From positions 80,723-132,414 of the forward strand of contig MU603968.1 of the NCBI GenBank assembly GCA_025201845.1: a stretch of DNA of 51,692 nucleotides, in the 5' to 3' direction. This document shows, piece after piece, positions 9,739-21,714 of this stretch (within the stretch, counting starts at the first letter, position 1; each line of letters opens with the position of its first letter). Made by a program: the position numbers and the translations under genes. The notes under the pieces were generated by a model. The model searched no databases, was not told the origin of the DNA, and saw only the letters and a list, made by a program, of their open reading frames with translations. This DNA comes from Martensiomyces pterosporus (taxonomy: Eukaryota; Kickxellomycota; Kickxellomycetes; Kickxellales; Kickxellaceae).

Positions 9739-11233
<1,495 letters not shown>

Positions 11234-11510
11234 CCTAATCATCACCCTGTAGAGCGACTTGGCCATGGCACAGACATGCTCTTTCAGGTTCTCGTCCCAG
11301 GCAGCCTGCTGAGTGGCAGTGAACAGAGCGTCGTGCTCATCCACGAAAAACATGTATCTGCCAGGCTGAGAGCGGACAAGCGCCGAGAGGTCCAGGGAGA
11401 TCTCTTTGCCGAGATTTGCGTGTCTGTTTTGCTGATCAGCTTTGATGCTATTGCATTGGAGGTGCAAAATCTCGCTGCAAAGCCCCCCGAATGTTGGCCC
11501 GCCACACCCC
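11234..11510 (-). pseudogene. Relic exon of an AAA-ATPase-like gene
   Basis: This stretch matches exon 6 of the intact gene at the right edge of the window (50581-50970). Matching pieces are RCGGPTFG, LGKEI, the Walker-B-type GRYMFFVDEHD and QQAAWDENLKEH. Both ends keep the same splice boundaries: a TTTTAG acceptor before 11510 and a GTAAGA donor after 11234. About 110 bases are missing between the GGP motif and LGKEI, and the frame shifts after the GGP motif. Flanking exons with the P-loop and the C-terminal nuclease-side region were not found. The Tyr and Thr of the DEYDTP motif are replaced by His and Ala. It is a dead copy, left as found. Confidence 0.85.
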
Positions 11511-11793
11511 CTAAAATGCCGAACTGCACAGGTTATTACTAAGCGGCGCCCTTCACACAGATTGCACATGGCACAGCGAGGTGGTACGATGGAGCCCACC
11601 CCCAAAGGCAGTGTGAGGAGCAGGGTGCCACGCAAGGTTGCGGTTTCAGCTGTATGATAAAAGCAGTGCTGCTCGTATCTGTGATTCATGAATATTAGGA
11701 AAAGTAGGAGATGAGAAGAGAGAAAGAGAGAAAGAGAGAAAGAGAGAAAGAGAGAAAGAGAGAAAGAGAAGGCGAGAAATGGGTGGATGGGCT
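11511..11793. other. Spacer between the relic exon and aspartate aminotransferase
   Basis: Contains the remains of an intron upstream of the relic exon, then a GA-rich microsatellite and the 3' UTR of the aminotransferase gene. No gene recognised. Confidence 0.5.
11712..11770. repeat. GA-rich microsatellite (8-base AGAGAAAG unit)
   Basis: About seven near-perfect AGAGAAAG units, just beyond the stop codon of the aminotransferase gene and so probably in its 3' UTR. Confidence 0.85.
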
Positions 11794-13485
11794 TTACTTG
11801 ACGTTCCTGACAACGGTATCGATAGACTGGGCAACATAGTCGATGTTCTTGGTGTTGAGCCCAGCAACCGAGATGCGCCCGTCATCAGTCATATACAGGT
11901 GGTACTGGTCTCTGAGTGCCGCCACCTGGGTCTTCGACAGCCCCGTGAACGAGAACATGCCGATCTGCTCCGACACATGGTTCCACGATCCAGGAGTGCC
12001 CAGAGCCACAAGCTTATCACGGAGGGCATCACGCATGGTCTTGATCCTCGACGACATATCCGTCATTGACTGCAGCCACTCCGCATAGAGCTGGGGGTCC
12101 TGGAGCACGGTTCCGGCAATCTTGGCGCCGAACCCAGCCGCAGTCGAAATGGTAGCACGCGAAAGACGGTTGAGCTGCGAGCTGACAGCAGGGATGAGGT
12201 CAGCGGACCGTGTGACAACATGGAGACACCCGGTGCGCTCGCCATAGAGACCCATGTTCTTCGCAAACGACTCGGCGACGAGAAGCTCGAATCCGCGCTG
12301 GACAAACAGGCGGATGGCATAGGCATCGCGCACAACATCGCCCGTGGCGAAGCCCTGGTAGGCGCAGTCGAAGAACGGGAGGTGGCCCCTCTCGGCCATG
12401 ACGTCGGCGATCCTCTGCCACTGCTCCTCGGTGGGGTCGATGCCCGTGGGGTTGTGGGCGCAGGCGTGGAGCACGATGATTTGGCCGTTGGGTGCGCTGC
12501 GCAGGTCCTCGAGCATGCCGTCGATGTCGAGGCTCAGGGTCTGGTAGTTGCAGTACCTGTATTCGCGCACCTCGTGGCCGGCTGTCTGGAAGATGCTGCG
12601 GTGATTACCTACCAATCAAAATCGAAACAGCAGGAGAGAATAAGCATCATGCACGAAATATGCCTGCTGGTGATGACTAGATTTGCAAGAAGAGACAAGA
12701 GAAGCGCGGAAACAAGGCAGGAGGCGACGATTATCGCACTCTTCCTTTGATCTCCTCATCCGCTGCCTGCACTCTCAAATGTCTGCTGTAGCCATTGCTG
12801 ACGGGGAGTGCGGCAAAAGCAACGTTGCCCGCTGCATCCACACAGTCTGGATGCAGCGGTACATCAGGCAACGCCGCCTCCCTCTTATCGTAATAGCAAT
12901 CAGGAGGTCGCTACACATGGCGGCAGCTGGACACGGAGCAAAAGGGGGCTGAGGGCCTCGGCTGCTGGCTTCACGGTACTTACCCCAAGTGGGCTTGGAG
13001 ATGTAGACGCCGGCATCCCCAGGCTGCTTGTAGTTCTTCAGGAACACAGCACCGACCATATTGGCACCCGTTCCCGAGATGGTTTGGATAGTATACACGC
13101 GCTTCTCCTTGATGGCAGGGCTGTCTTCGCCAAAGATAAGCTTCTGGGCGCCGCTGGTCAGCGCTGGCCAGCCGCCGACACTCAGGTACTCGTGGTTAGA
13201 CTCGGGATCATTCAGAAGACGCTGCTCGGCCTTGTGCACTACGGGCAGGACCCAGGGCTTGCCGTTGTCGTCGCGGTATGCACCCACGCCAAGGTCTACC
13301 TTGTTGGCGTCGGCGTCGGCCTTGGAGAGCACGGAGAGCTTGAGAATGCCGTCGGGCGGCGCCTGAGGAACTTGAGCAAAGAAAGCTACGGAGCAAGCAT
13401 GTGAATTAGCTTCACGTCGTCCAATTTGCCAAGGGGGGGCTCATGCATTCGGCGGGCGCTAGAGAAACAGTATGCACTTACACAT
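11794..13485 (-). CDS. Aspartate aminotransferase, cytosolic type (three exons)
   Basis: Exons are 13482-13485, 12984-13385 and 11794-12608, giving 406 residues. Exon 1 has only four coding bases (ATGT); splicing makes MSFFAQVPQAPPD, the expected family N-terminus. Intron 1 (96 bases) and intron 2 (375 bases) both have GTAAGT donors. The enzyme is pyridoxal-phosphate dependent and exchanges amino groups between aspartate/2-oxoglutarate and oxaloacetate/glutamate. Motifs are VDLGVGAYRDD, the NPTG loop in CAHNPTGID, DCAYQGFA, the PLP-lysine region SFAKNMGLYGERTG and RISVAGL with the substrate Arg near the end. There is no matrix presequence, so I infer the cytosolic form. A TATA box lies about 100 bases upstream of the ATG. 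Confidence 0.94.
12823..12873. repeat. Inverted repeat (hairpin) inside aminotransferase intron 2
   Basis: Arms CGCTGCATCCA (12830-12840) and TGGATGCAGCG (12848-12858) pair perfectly around a 7-base loop. Outer arms CGTTGCC (12823-12829) and GGCAACG (12867-12873) extend the stem past an 8-base bulge. It lies within the 375-base second intron. Confidence 0.8.
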
Positions 13486-13580
13486 GGTGGGTTGCTGCTG
13501 GGCGTTGGTGGATGGGGAGGAGAGGTGGGTCAAAAGGTTCTCCAGCCTCTGTGTGGCGGTGCTGGTGGTGTTGCTGCTCA

Positions 13581-13588
13581 TATTTATA
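13581..13588 (-). promoter_or_regulatory. TATA box of the aminotransferase gene
   Basis: Minus-strand TATAAATA centred about 100 bases upstream of ATG 13485. Confidence 0.6.
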
Positions 13589-15099
13589 CCGCGTTGTTTT
13601 TTTTCTGGCGTGTTTAATCTGCGCAGAGGGGGTCAGGGGTTTCAAAGATGGCAGCTGGGCGCTTCTTTTTCCGCTGATTGTGTGTTTGGTGAAATAGCCG
13701 GGTATGACAAATCGATTAAGAAGACTGCAGCGCCTCTGCCGCAACCACTATGACGAACCTCGCGGCGGCTGTGCAGGGGGTAGAAACTGAGGGGAATTGG
13801 GCGAAAGGAAGACAGAAAAAGATGACTCGGTGCTGGTTGTCTGCTCCCATGTCCCCTCCACACCCTTATAAGGCACTCGGGTCCACCCATGGACGCCGCT
13901 CGCACAGCATGTCTGTGTTTAGTGTGCGCCAGGGGGCGGCATTGCCCCCTGCTTTCACAAGGAAGCAGCAGCAGGAGGAGGCAGTTTCAGGTGAATTCCA
14001 TTCCCATTTTGAAGCTCGTGGCCGCTCACGCGCAACAAGAGCGAAACACATGCCACGCCAACAGCCTTTTCGCCTTCGCCTGTGTCCATCGGCGGTGAGC
14101 CGGGGATATACAGCGACTTGCTTGGCTTGGCTCTATGGCCTGCCGCCTGCCTCGAGGCGCACGCTGTTCCGCGCCGTTGCGAGAAAATCCGGCTCCTCCT
14201 TCCATGTGATAATCGGTCCATCTTGGCTACAGCGCCTCGGGGATACTTCCCAACCAGAGGACGAGGCGTCGATCGGGCGAGAGGAGCAGCGAATCACCAG
14301 CCTCTGGCGCAGGTGGTCCGTGTGTAGAAAGAGGGGACCAGGACTGGGTGCTCATGCCAGACTGCCTTCTTGGACCAACTACAGGGCCTGCATAGATAGT
14401 AGCTCCATGCGCACAGAGCAGCAGCCCCTTAGTCTCCCCTGGTCCGAGGCAAGCCCCCTCCCCCTTAGCTGTAGTCATGTGTGTGGGGACCAGTGGGAAG
14501 CGCGAGGCAGCAGCTCAGTGCGAGCGCCGTTTCCCTCCGTCAGAAAGCAGTGCCCTTGTCACCTGGGAAAGGCCGAACACGGCTATTCTGACATCATGGG
14601 CAGCACACGCCGGCAGAAGCGATCGGGCGAGCAAGCTGCGGACCCAGTGGCCCCCTATCCAGCGGACTGAAGCAGCGCCTGTCAGCTGCCAGCCATCTCG
14701 CTGTCACCGCCTGTGCCCCCAACAGCAAGCACCCTGGGCCAGAGGGCCGTCTTCCCAGGCCACTGAGTCTGGTTTGGTCCCTGTCCGGAAGATATTTTGC
14801 TGGCTGGAGTAGGGGGGCAGCCAGCTGGTGCACGCGAGCCCCCAGCTGCTCCATGCCATTCGCCTGATGAGTTCCGGCAAGTGCGCCAGGTCAAATGAAA
14901 ACGCGGTACGTAGGCTGGTGCTATAAATACGTGGCGAGGGATGTTTACACAGATCAAAAGCAGCAGCATGGGGTGCGTTGTGCGGTGCTGCTGCTTTCTG
15001 GCTCCAAGACGCAGTTCATTCTCTCCCCCCCTCCCGCTCTCTTGCCTATACCTCCATCTATACTCACACACGTACTCTTCTGGTCAAGTCCCGACAGAA
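13589..15099. other. Divergent promoter region, aminotransferase and mannose-phosphate isomerase
   Basis: About 1.5 kb, GC-rich, separating two divergent genes. A plus-strand frame of 306 codons (13750-14670) is open, but its translation is Ser/Arg/Pro-rich with no family features and the opposite strand is also open in places, as expected in GC-rich DNA. I treat it as non-coding. Confidence 0.55.
14922..14929 (+). promoter_or_regulatory. TATA box of the mannose-6-phosphate isomerase gene
   Basis: TATAAATA on the plus strand, 171 bases before ATG 15100. Confidence 0.55.
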
Positions 15100-16465
15100 A
15101 TGCCCGCCGCCATTCGCCTTTCTTGCAACGTTAACAACTACCACTGGGGCAAGCACGGTCTTAGCAGCAAGGCCGCCCAGTTTGCTGCCACAAACCCTGG
15201 CGTCGCCATCGATGAGCAGCAGACTTATGCCGAGGTAAGCACCAAGCCAGCCAGCTAGCAGCAGCAGCAGCAGCGGCCATGCGAATTTGCCAAATTCGCA
15301 GGCCCGCTATTTGCAATCTGCGCAACTAAACACCCCGCTCTCACACTGTTTGCTGTAGTTGTGGATGGGCACGCATCCTAGCGGCCCCTCAAAGGTCTTT
15401 GGCACCGACACCAACCTGTCGGCCATCGTCGACGAGGACCCCGCGCGCGCGCTTTCAGCCCAGGTTGTGCAGAAATTCGGCACCCAGCTGCCGTTCCTGT
15501 TCAAGGTCCTGTCGATTGAAAGGGCGCTCTCGATCCAAGCACACCCGAACAAGAAGCTGGCCCAGAGGCTGCACGCCGAGCGCCCCAACATCTACAAGGA
15601 CCCTAACCACAAGCCCGAGATGTCCATCGCTCTGACCGACTTCATTGGGATGAGCGGGTTCCGCCCTCTGAGCGAGATCTCCCAGTTCCTTGACGAGTAC
15701 CCAGAGTTCCGCCAGCTGGTGGCTAATTCGGCGGACGGGTTCCAGAGGGTGGCCGCGCAGCAGGAGGGCTTGGTGGAGGAGAAGAAGACGCAGCTGAGGG
15801 CTCTGTTTGGCGAGCTCATGAATGCCAAGCCGGAGGATGTCAGGACCCAGCTGGATGCGCTCCTCGCCAGAGTGCAGAAGGGCCAGGGCGACCTGGATAT
15901 CTCCGTGCCGGCTCTCGTCCATAGGCTCAATGCGGAGTACCCGGGAGACGTGGGTGTCTTCTGCGTGTTTGTCCTCAACATTCTGAAGCTTGCGCCTGGC
16001 GACGCCTTCTTCATGGGGCCCAACGACCCGCACGCCTACGTGTTTGGCGATTGCGTCGAGTGCATGGCTACTTCGGACAACGTCGTCCGCGCGGGTCTCA
16101 CACCCAAGCTCCGTGACGTCCCTGTGCTTGTTGATATGCTCACGTATGACTTTGGCACGCCCGAGGGCAAGCTCCTGCGCCCCGTAAGGTTTATGGACTC
16201 GAAGCACTCGCTTATCTATGACCCGCCGATTGACGAGTTCTCCGTTGTGCGGACTGCCCTACAGAAGGACCAGAGCGAGGTCGTGGAGCCCCTCGATGGA
16301 CCTCAGATCCTGCTTGTCACGGAGGGAAGGGGCAGGCTGGTCGCCGGCGAGGAGTCCCACGAGCTGAGCCCTGGGTTCGTCTACTTTGTCTTCCCTGGAA
16401 GCAGGCTGTCGATTGAGGCCGAGGGCGACTCGCTCGTTGCCTACACCGCCGTGTGCCTCGCCTAA
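15100..16465 (+). CDS. Mannose-6-phosphate isomerase, type I (two exons)
   Basis: Exons 15100-15234 and 15359-16465 give 413 residues; the 124-base intron has GTAAGC and GTAG ends and contains a short AGC repeat. The zinc enzyme interconverts fructose-6-phosphate and mannose-6-phosphate, feeding GDP-mannose for glycosylation and wall mannans. The N-terminal NNYHWGKHG joins LWMGTHPSGPS. Zinc ligands are visible: Gln and His in SIQAHPNK, Glu in KPEMSIAL and His in GPNDPHAYV. The active-site Arg lies in VRAGLTPK. Length is slightly shorter than the usual 420-440. Cytosolic; no signal peptide. Confidence 0.95.
15257..15274. repeat. AGC trinucleotide repeat in isomerase intron
   Basis: Six perfect AGC units inside the only intron of the mannose-6-phosphate isomerase gene. 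Confidence 0.8.
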
Positions 16466-16612
16466 ACAGATGGCTCGAGCGACATTCTCGCTTGGCTCTT
16501 ACTCTCTTCACTTTAAAGCCGCCACCACCGATTTCAGTGTTTGATAATGCTAATATTACTGGAGAATCGTGTATCGGAGTGGTAATAGCAAGGTTAGCGT
16601 GAAGGGTCTTTT

Positions 16613-19070
16613 TCAGATGTTTAGTTTTTCCTGCATCGCTTCGGCCAGATCGTGCTGAGCAGCGCTGGTTTGCTGCTGGTGCTGGTGCCGTTCGCCAGAC
16701 TGATGCAGGTTCTCCGAGCGCCTGGCGTCTGTGCGCCGTGGTCCGTCGTTCCGGCTATTTCTCTGCGACGCTCCACCTCCACCTGCTCCACTGCCGGCGG
16801 CACCTGATCTGCTCTGCTGCCGCGGCCGCTGCTGCTGCTGCTGACTCCTTGATGGGCCCCTTGCGTGGTGGCTTCTATGGCCACTTCTATCTGTCTGGTG
16901 CTGCTTCTGGTGCTGGTGCTGCTGGCGAGCACCAGCGTTGGTGCTGCTCATAGAGTCGCTGCCGCCGTTGTCCACGTCGGTGTTGCCACCGCTAGCGTTT
17001 GCATCCACACCTCCACTGCCGGGTGTGCGGCTGGTTGGAGTGGGAGCCGTTGGCTGCTCCGGCAAGTGCGCGTAGGCGAGTTGCGGCGACGCTGGCATCT
17101 GGATAGGCGAGGTATATCCAGTGGGCGACACATACCCAGGTGAAGCATACCCCGAGGGCGATCCATATCCGATGGGCGACGCATACCCAGAGGGTGACGC
17201 ATACCCCTGGTAGTGGACGGGCGACGCAGGGATGGCAAACATCCCAGGGGCCGCCGAGTAACCCGGCTGGTGCGGCACTGCGCCGATGTACTGGTGGGCA
17301 GGGGGCGACGGCGACATCTGTCGGGGCGGCTGATGGCTGCTGTCGATTAGCACCCCGCCGGTATTCCCAGTCGGTGGCTCGAACCCTTGCAGGGCGGGCT
17401 GAGGAGGCAGGGAGCCTGCCGGGGAGTACACTATGACGGGGCTCCACATCAGAGGCGAGGCGGCACCTGATCGAATGAAGACGCCATTGGGGCTGCCAGC
17501 GGCAATGTCGTCAAGACGGCCGCCGCCCTCGCCGTTGACTTGCTTTTTGAGCTGCTTCTGGCCCTCGGAGTCGGCGAAGCGCGGGAGCAGGGGGCCCGGA
17601 GAGTTGTCCAGCCGCATCCCCTTGAGCTTGTCGATGACCAGCAGCGCTGTCTCGCGATCGGGCATTCTAGATGAAGACAATAGAGTGTTGTGCAGATACA
17701 TGGCAGGTGAGTATAGTGCTCCCCAGTCCTTCCACGCTGATCGCAGGGGCAGCCCCTGGTCTAGCAAGAGGGTTTAAAATAGATTTGTGCTTTCTCTCGA
17801 GGCCGCTGACTGGCGGCTGACTGGTGCATTGTGCGTGTTTGCTTGTGCGTGTTTGAATTGACCGCATCCCAGCTGCTGTCCAGCGCCTCGGCAGCATTGG
17901 GATTATGTGAGGAAATGGAGGCAAGGGCGCATTTGTCGCGCATTGCGCTTACCTAGCAAAGCCAGCACCGGTGTGCTGTCCAGTGAACGGGTCCCGAATA
18001 ATTTTCGCCGACACAACGGTGTACGGCTTGATCAGCTCCGTAAGCCCCTCCTCGTCGATGTCGAGCGACAGGTTGGAGATGTAGACATTGGCCGAGTTTT
18101 TGTCTTGCAGGCGCTTGAGCCTGTCCTTCAGCGAGTCCTTTGCCAGTGTTGACTGCAGGCCCTGGGCATTGAATGCTTCGATGGCTCTTTGTGCCTGCTC
18201 CTCGGTTTTGTACCTGACAAACCCGTACCCCTTGCATTTGCCAGTGGCTTCGTTGATGATTGACTTTGACGATTCAATCTCGCCGTAGGGGGTGGAAAGC
18301 CGGTACAGCGACTCGTCTGTGCAGTCCTCGGGGAGGTTGCGTATGTACACGTTCTTGGGGTCGTATGCAGTGTTGTTGCTGGTGCCCGGGTAAGCCAGAG
18401 GCGGCGCCATGCCCAGCGAGGTTGGGCTTCCTACCAGCTGCTGGAGCTGCTGGGGCTGCAGCACATGCGCCAGCTGTGCGTCGGGATCGCGCGGGTTGGT
18501 AGGCGAGCTGGGGATTGAGCTGATGGGCACGGGTGCTAGAAAGTGCGCTGTGGTCAGGTTAGAGGCGCCAACGGCAGCATGCGGCGCCAGCTGCGGGGAG
18601 CCCAGGGGCGAGCCACCGAGGTGGCCGTGCGATGGGTAGTACGTGTACGCCTGTGCGGGGGCGCCCTGGATAACAGGTGCGTTGACCAGGGCAAAGCTGC
18701 CAGCGGCGAGTGGCGACACTGGCTGGGGAGACGGCGCCTGCACTGGGGAGCTGCTGCCAATGAAGCCCAGTGGGGAGGCTGGCGAGCCAACCGGTATTGT
18801 GGAGGCGTACGAGTAGGCGTAGGCTTGCTGCTGCGACTGCTGCTGGTAGCTCTGCCGCTGCTGGTACTGGGCAGACGTGGGTCTGGCCGAGACGCTCTGG
18901 TCGCTTGCTTGCTGGTAGATGCTGTATTGCTGTGCGTTCTGCTGCAGGCTCTGGGGCTGTGCATGCTCCGAAAAGGAGGGCTGGTTCAGGGCAGTAGAGG
19001 CGCCAGACGCGGGGGTGGCCGGCGAGGGGCTGCTACTGCTGCTGGGGTTGTCGCTTCCTATCGAAGGCAT
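16613..19070 (-). CDS. Double-RRM RNA-binding protein, RBMS/MSSP-like (two exons)
   Basis: Exons 17953-19070 and 16613-17666 encode 723 residues; the 286-base intron splits the codon for the Arg in GAGFAR-M. RRM1 (from about residue 239) has RNP2 VYIRNL and RNP1 KGYGFVRY. RRM2 (from about 328) has RNP2 VYISNL and RNP1 TGAGFAR. After RRM2 comes LLPRFADSEGQKQ, matching the RBMS/MSSP single-strand-binding family. These proteins bind A/U-rich RNA or single-stranded DNA. The first 235 residues are Ser/Gln/Pro-rich. The C-terminal half has tandem SP-GYASP units, then Gln/His/Arg-rich low complexity. A possible upstream 5' exon is discussed under findings. It ends 147 bases from the convergent isomerase gene. 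Confidence 0.9.
17095..17215 (-). repeat. Tandem coding repeat, GY(A/G/T)SP units
   Basis: About seven degenerate units of five to six residues, read on the minus strand as SGYASP, IGYGSP, SGYASP, GYVSP, TGYTSP. They lie in the disordered region after the RRMs. Confidence 0.8.
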
Positions 19071-20288
19071 GGGGAGGTTGCGGAGAGTGCAAATGTGTAT
19101 GGCTTAGAGTTGAGGAATACAAAGACAGATTAAGTGTGGGTGTGTAAGAGATGGCAGCTGCTGTGTAGCAATAACGATATAGGAACAGGTAATGAATAGC
19201 TGGGAAGTACGAGAACAGGAAGAAGGAGTGCAAAGCAAACGAAAACCGCAAGGAAAGGAAAATCAGCAGTGCCAGAGCGCCAGCGGGTGCTATTGAGGCC
19301 AAAAGGCAGGCGATGTGAAAGCGAGGGAGCACACGTTTGTTCGCGCTTCCAGCATCGGCCTGAGCGTGCGCTCAACCACAGCAGCATGCAACGAGTCTCC
19401 AGGAGCATGCAAGCACAGTCAGGCAAAATTTTCCCTTTTTCAGTTCAATAGTGAATGAGCTCTATTGTTGTGCGTTGTTTACTTTTGTTTTCATAGGGGC
19501 GGGGAGTGGGGGCCACTGCTCTTGCTCAATTCGCACTCCGCTGCAACCTGCCTCCTCAGTCAGCGGTTAGAGCAGGTGGCAGGGGGCGAGGCGGATGGGA
19601 GAGGGCTGCAATGGAGCGGAGGCGCCCTCCTCGAAAGGAGCCGTGGATATTGCGCCTCCCCCAAACCGCCCTCGCCGGCACAGCACAGGCGGGGCGGGCA
19701 GCCAAGAGGCACGCAAGGAAGACAGGGGATCGGCCACGCAACATTGTCAATCACCTCCCCTCCCATCCCCCACATAGCGCCGTGCTCTTTCTGCCTGCGT
19801 CTGCTGGTGGTGTGCGCTGCAAAATAGGCGAGGTGCAGGACAGCAGGCATACGGCCGCTGTAGAAAGGGGAACATCAATCTGGGAGATTGGCTCCGCTAC
19901 ATCGCACATGGGCGAAGATCGCAAATAAAACCCTGTAGTGCCACCAGTCTTGACGGGGCTGGGCAGGTTACACCGGCAGAGACAGCCCTGGACTGCTTGC
20001 ACCGCCTGTTTGGCTGGCGGGTGGGAGGAAGCGAGCAGCAGACGCGGGGCGCGCGCAGCGTGTGCAATAGAGCAAGAGGATGTGTGTGGAGGCGATGGGC
20101 ACAGCTAGCAGTCACTTACTTTTGATCATTAGTTCTCCCTGCGCTGTCTAGAGCGATGCTGCGCGGTGATACGCGGTGATGGCTGCTTGTGGGTGGATGG
20201 CAGATGCCGGTGCAAACAAAAAAAAAACGGAGAAAGGCCTGGATAGTAGAAAGTGGGCAAGCTATGAATACAGATATGTAGTGCGTCG

Positions 20289-20298
20289 ATATATATAA
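20289..20298 (-). promoter_or_regulatory. TATA-like element, possible distal promoter of the RRM gene
   Basis: Minus-strand TTATATATAT about 160 bases before a candidate 5' exon that ends at a GTAAGT donor (20119-20114). No equally good TATA is seen just upstream of ATG 19070. Confidence 0.35.
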
Positions 20299-21005
20299 CT
20301 GGGCACGGATGAATGGCGTTAGAAGGAGTGGTAGTCCTGCCAAGCAAGCAGGCGCTGGGGAAGACTATAAATGATGGTGTAAAGCCTGTATATAGAGAGG
20401 GATGGAGAAAGGAATGGAGAGAAAGCGAGACTATGCGTAGAGGAAAGGAAGAGAAGGCAACAAAAAAACCCGCGCACAAGAGAATAACAAGAAGAGATGC
20501 GAGAAAATAAAAGCGAAAGGAAACAAAAGCAAGGTCAGAGGCGATTTGAGATGTACACTCAACAAAAGTCTCCTCCATCCTTGCTGCAGCTGGCAAAGCC
20601 AGGCAGGCGGTATTTTGGCTGCAACCTTGGCCTGAAAACACGCTTCTTGTTTCCACTACGCACACGCAGCCCGCCCCACCTGGATTCCACAGGAGAGGCT
20701 TATCAGCCTTTTGCCACTGCCGAAAGGGAGGCTCCCAGAATTGGGCATGTGTGGCACCACATCCCAACATCCACACCCACATCCCGGCTCTCGCGCTCCC
20801 TCCCATCCCGCAGCCTTTCAACTCTAAACCCAGCAGTTAGCAAGATAACCTCCAGCGGGCATGGGCCAGAGTCTCTTCTGCCAATGCCAGCACTGGCGTG
20901 ACTGCATGCTTGCGCTGCGTGCGAATGACGGCGATAAGGCGGCAGATCCACACACCCCCATCCCCGCGCATATTCATTTAGGTCGCTTTTGCGTCTCCGC
21001 CCCGA

Positions 21006-21017
21006 CCTAACCCTAAA
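21006..21017. promoter_or_regulatory. Telomere-like box CCTAACCCTAAA
   Basis: Two telomere-type units (complement of TTAGGG-like repeats), about 700 bases before the beta-COP start. Such telo-boxes in fungal promoters are bound by Myb-type factors such as Tbf1; a chance match is equally possible. Confidence 0.3.
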
Positions 21018-21714
21018 TCGCAGGGACATTTGCCTATTAATCTGTAGTCAGCTGACACCGCGCCTGTGTAGAAATGCTTGCGCGCCCCGCTGCCGCTCCC
21101 AGCGCCAGCAGCGAGGCACACAGCGCCCCATGTGCTTTGGATACATATAAATATGGTGATGCGCATACGCTGGCTTCTGCATATTCTGGCCGCCCGACAA
21201 GCGAGCCTCTGGCAGCGCTGCAGACGCAGCTCGCTCGCTCCCACACAGGCTGCGCGGTGGCCTATTCCACTGCTTCCCCATTTCAGTTTCACTCACTCCC
21301 GTGCCACGCCCGCCGCTACAGATAGAGTGCGGCGCCAAGCAAAGGAGGGGACATGGGGGAGGGGGCGGAGGAGCGCCTCAGTTTTCAGTGCGCTGGGCAC
21401 CAGCACCCCGCCCCTTCCCCGATCAGTGCCTTTTCGATAGCCGCGCCCCACGCATGCCAGGCGTATTGCGACAGATCAAATCACGCAATCACACAGCACT
21501 GCAGCCAATGGACGATGGCCAAAGCTGCGCCTGCCGCTTGCTGCGTTGGTCGACGTAGCTGCCGGCGTGCATTGGCTTTCCAGGCAAGTTCCTAGACCAG
21601 CAGGATTGCAATCGCATGGGCGCTTTTGCCTTCACCTGTCCTCCATTCTCCCCTCCTCAAGAGCGCCTCACTCATACCAAGGCTCTGCCAAATACAGCTT
21701 TCTCTTCTGTTTTA

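Larger units (their letters stand above)
19071..21714. other. Long divergent region between the RRM protein and beta-COP
   Basis: 2.6 kb, the largest gap in the window. On the minus strand it has a TATA element at 20289-20298, then ATG 20127-20129 and a strong GTAAGT donor after 20120, which may be a 5' exon of the RRM gene. On the plus side a telomere-like CCTAACCCTAAA lies at 21006-21017. An in-frame ATG at 21616 precedes the chosen beta-COP start. No tRNA or other RNA gene was recognised. Confidence 0.55.

Noticed and set aside
13750..14670. 306-codon plus-strand open frame between aminotransferase and mannose-phosphate isomerase
   Set aside because: Composition is that of random GC-rich translation, with no hydrophobic core or family motif. 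Other frames over the same bases are also open, and the isomerase TATA box lies downstream of it.
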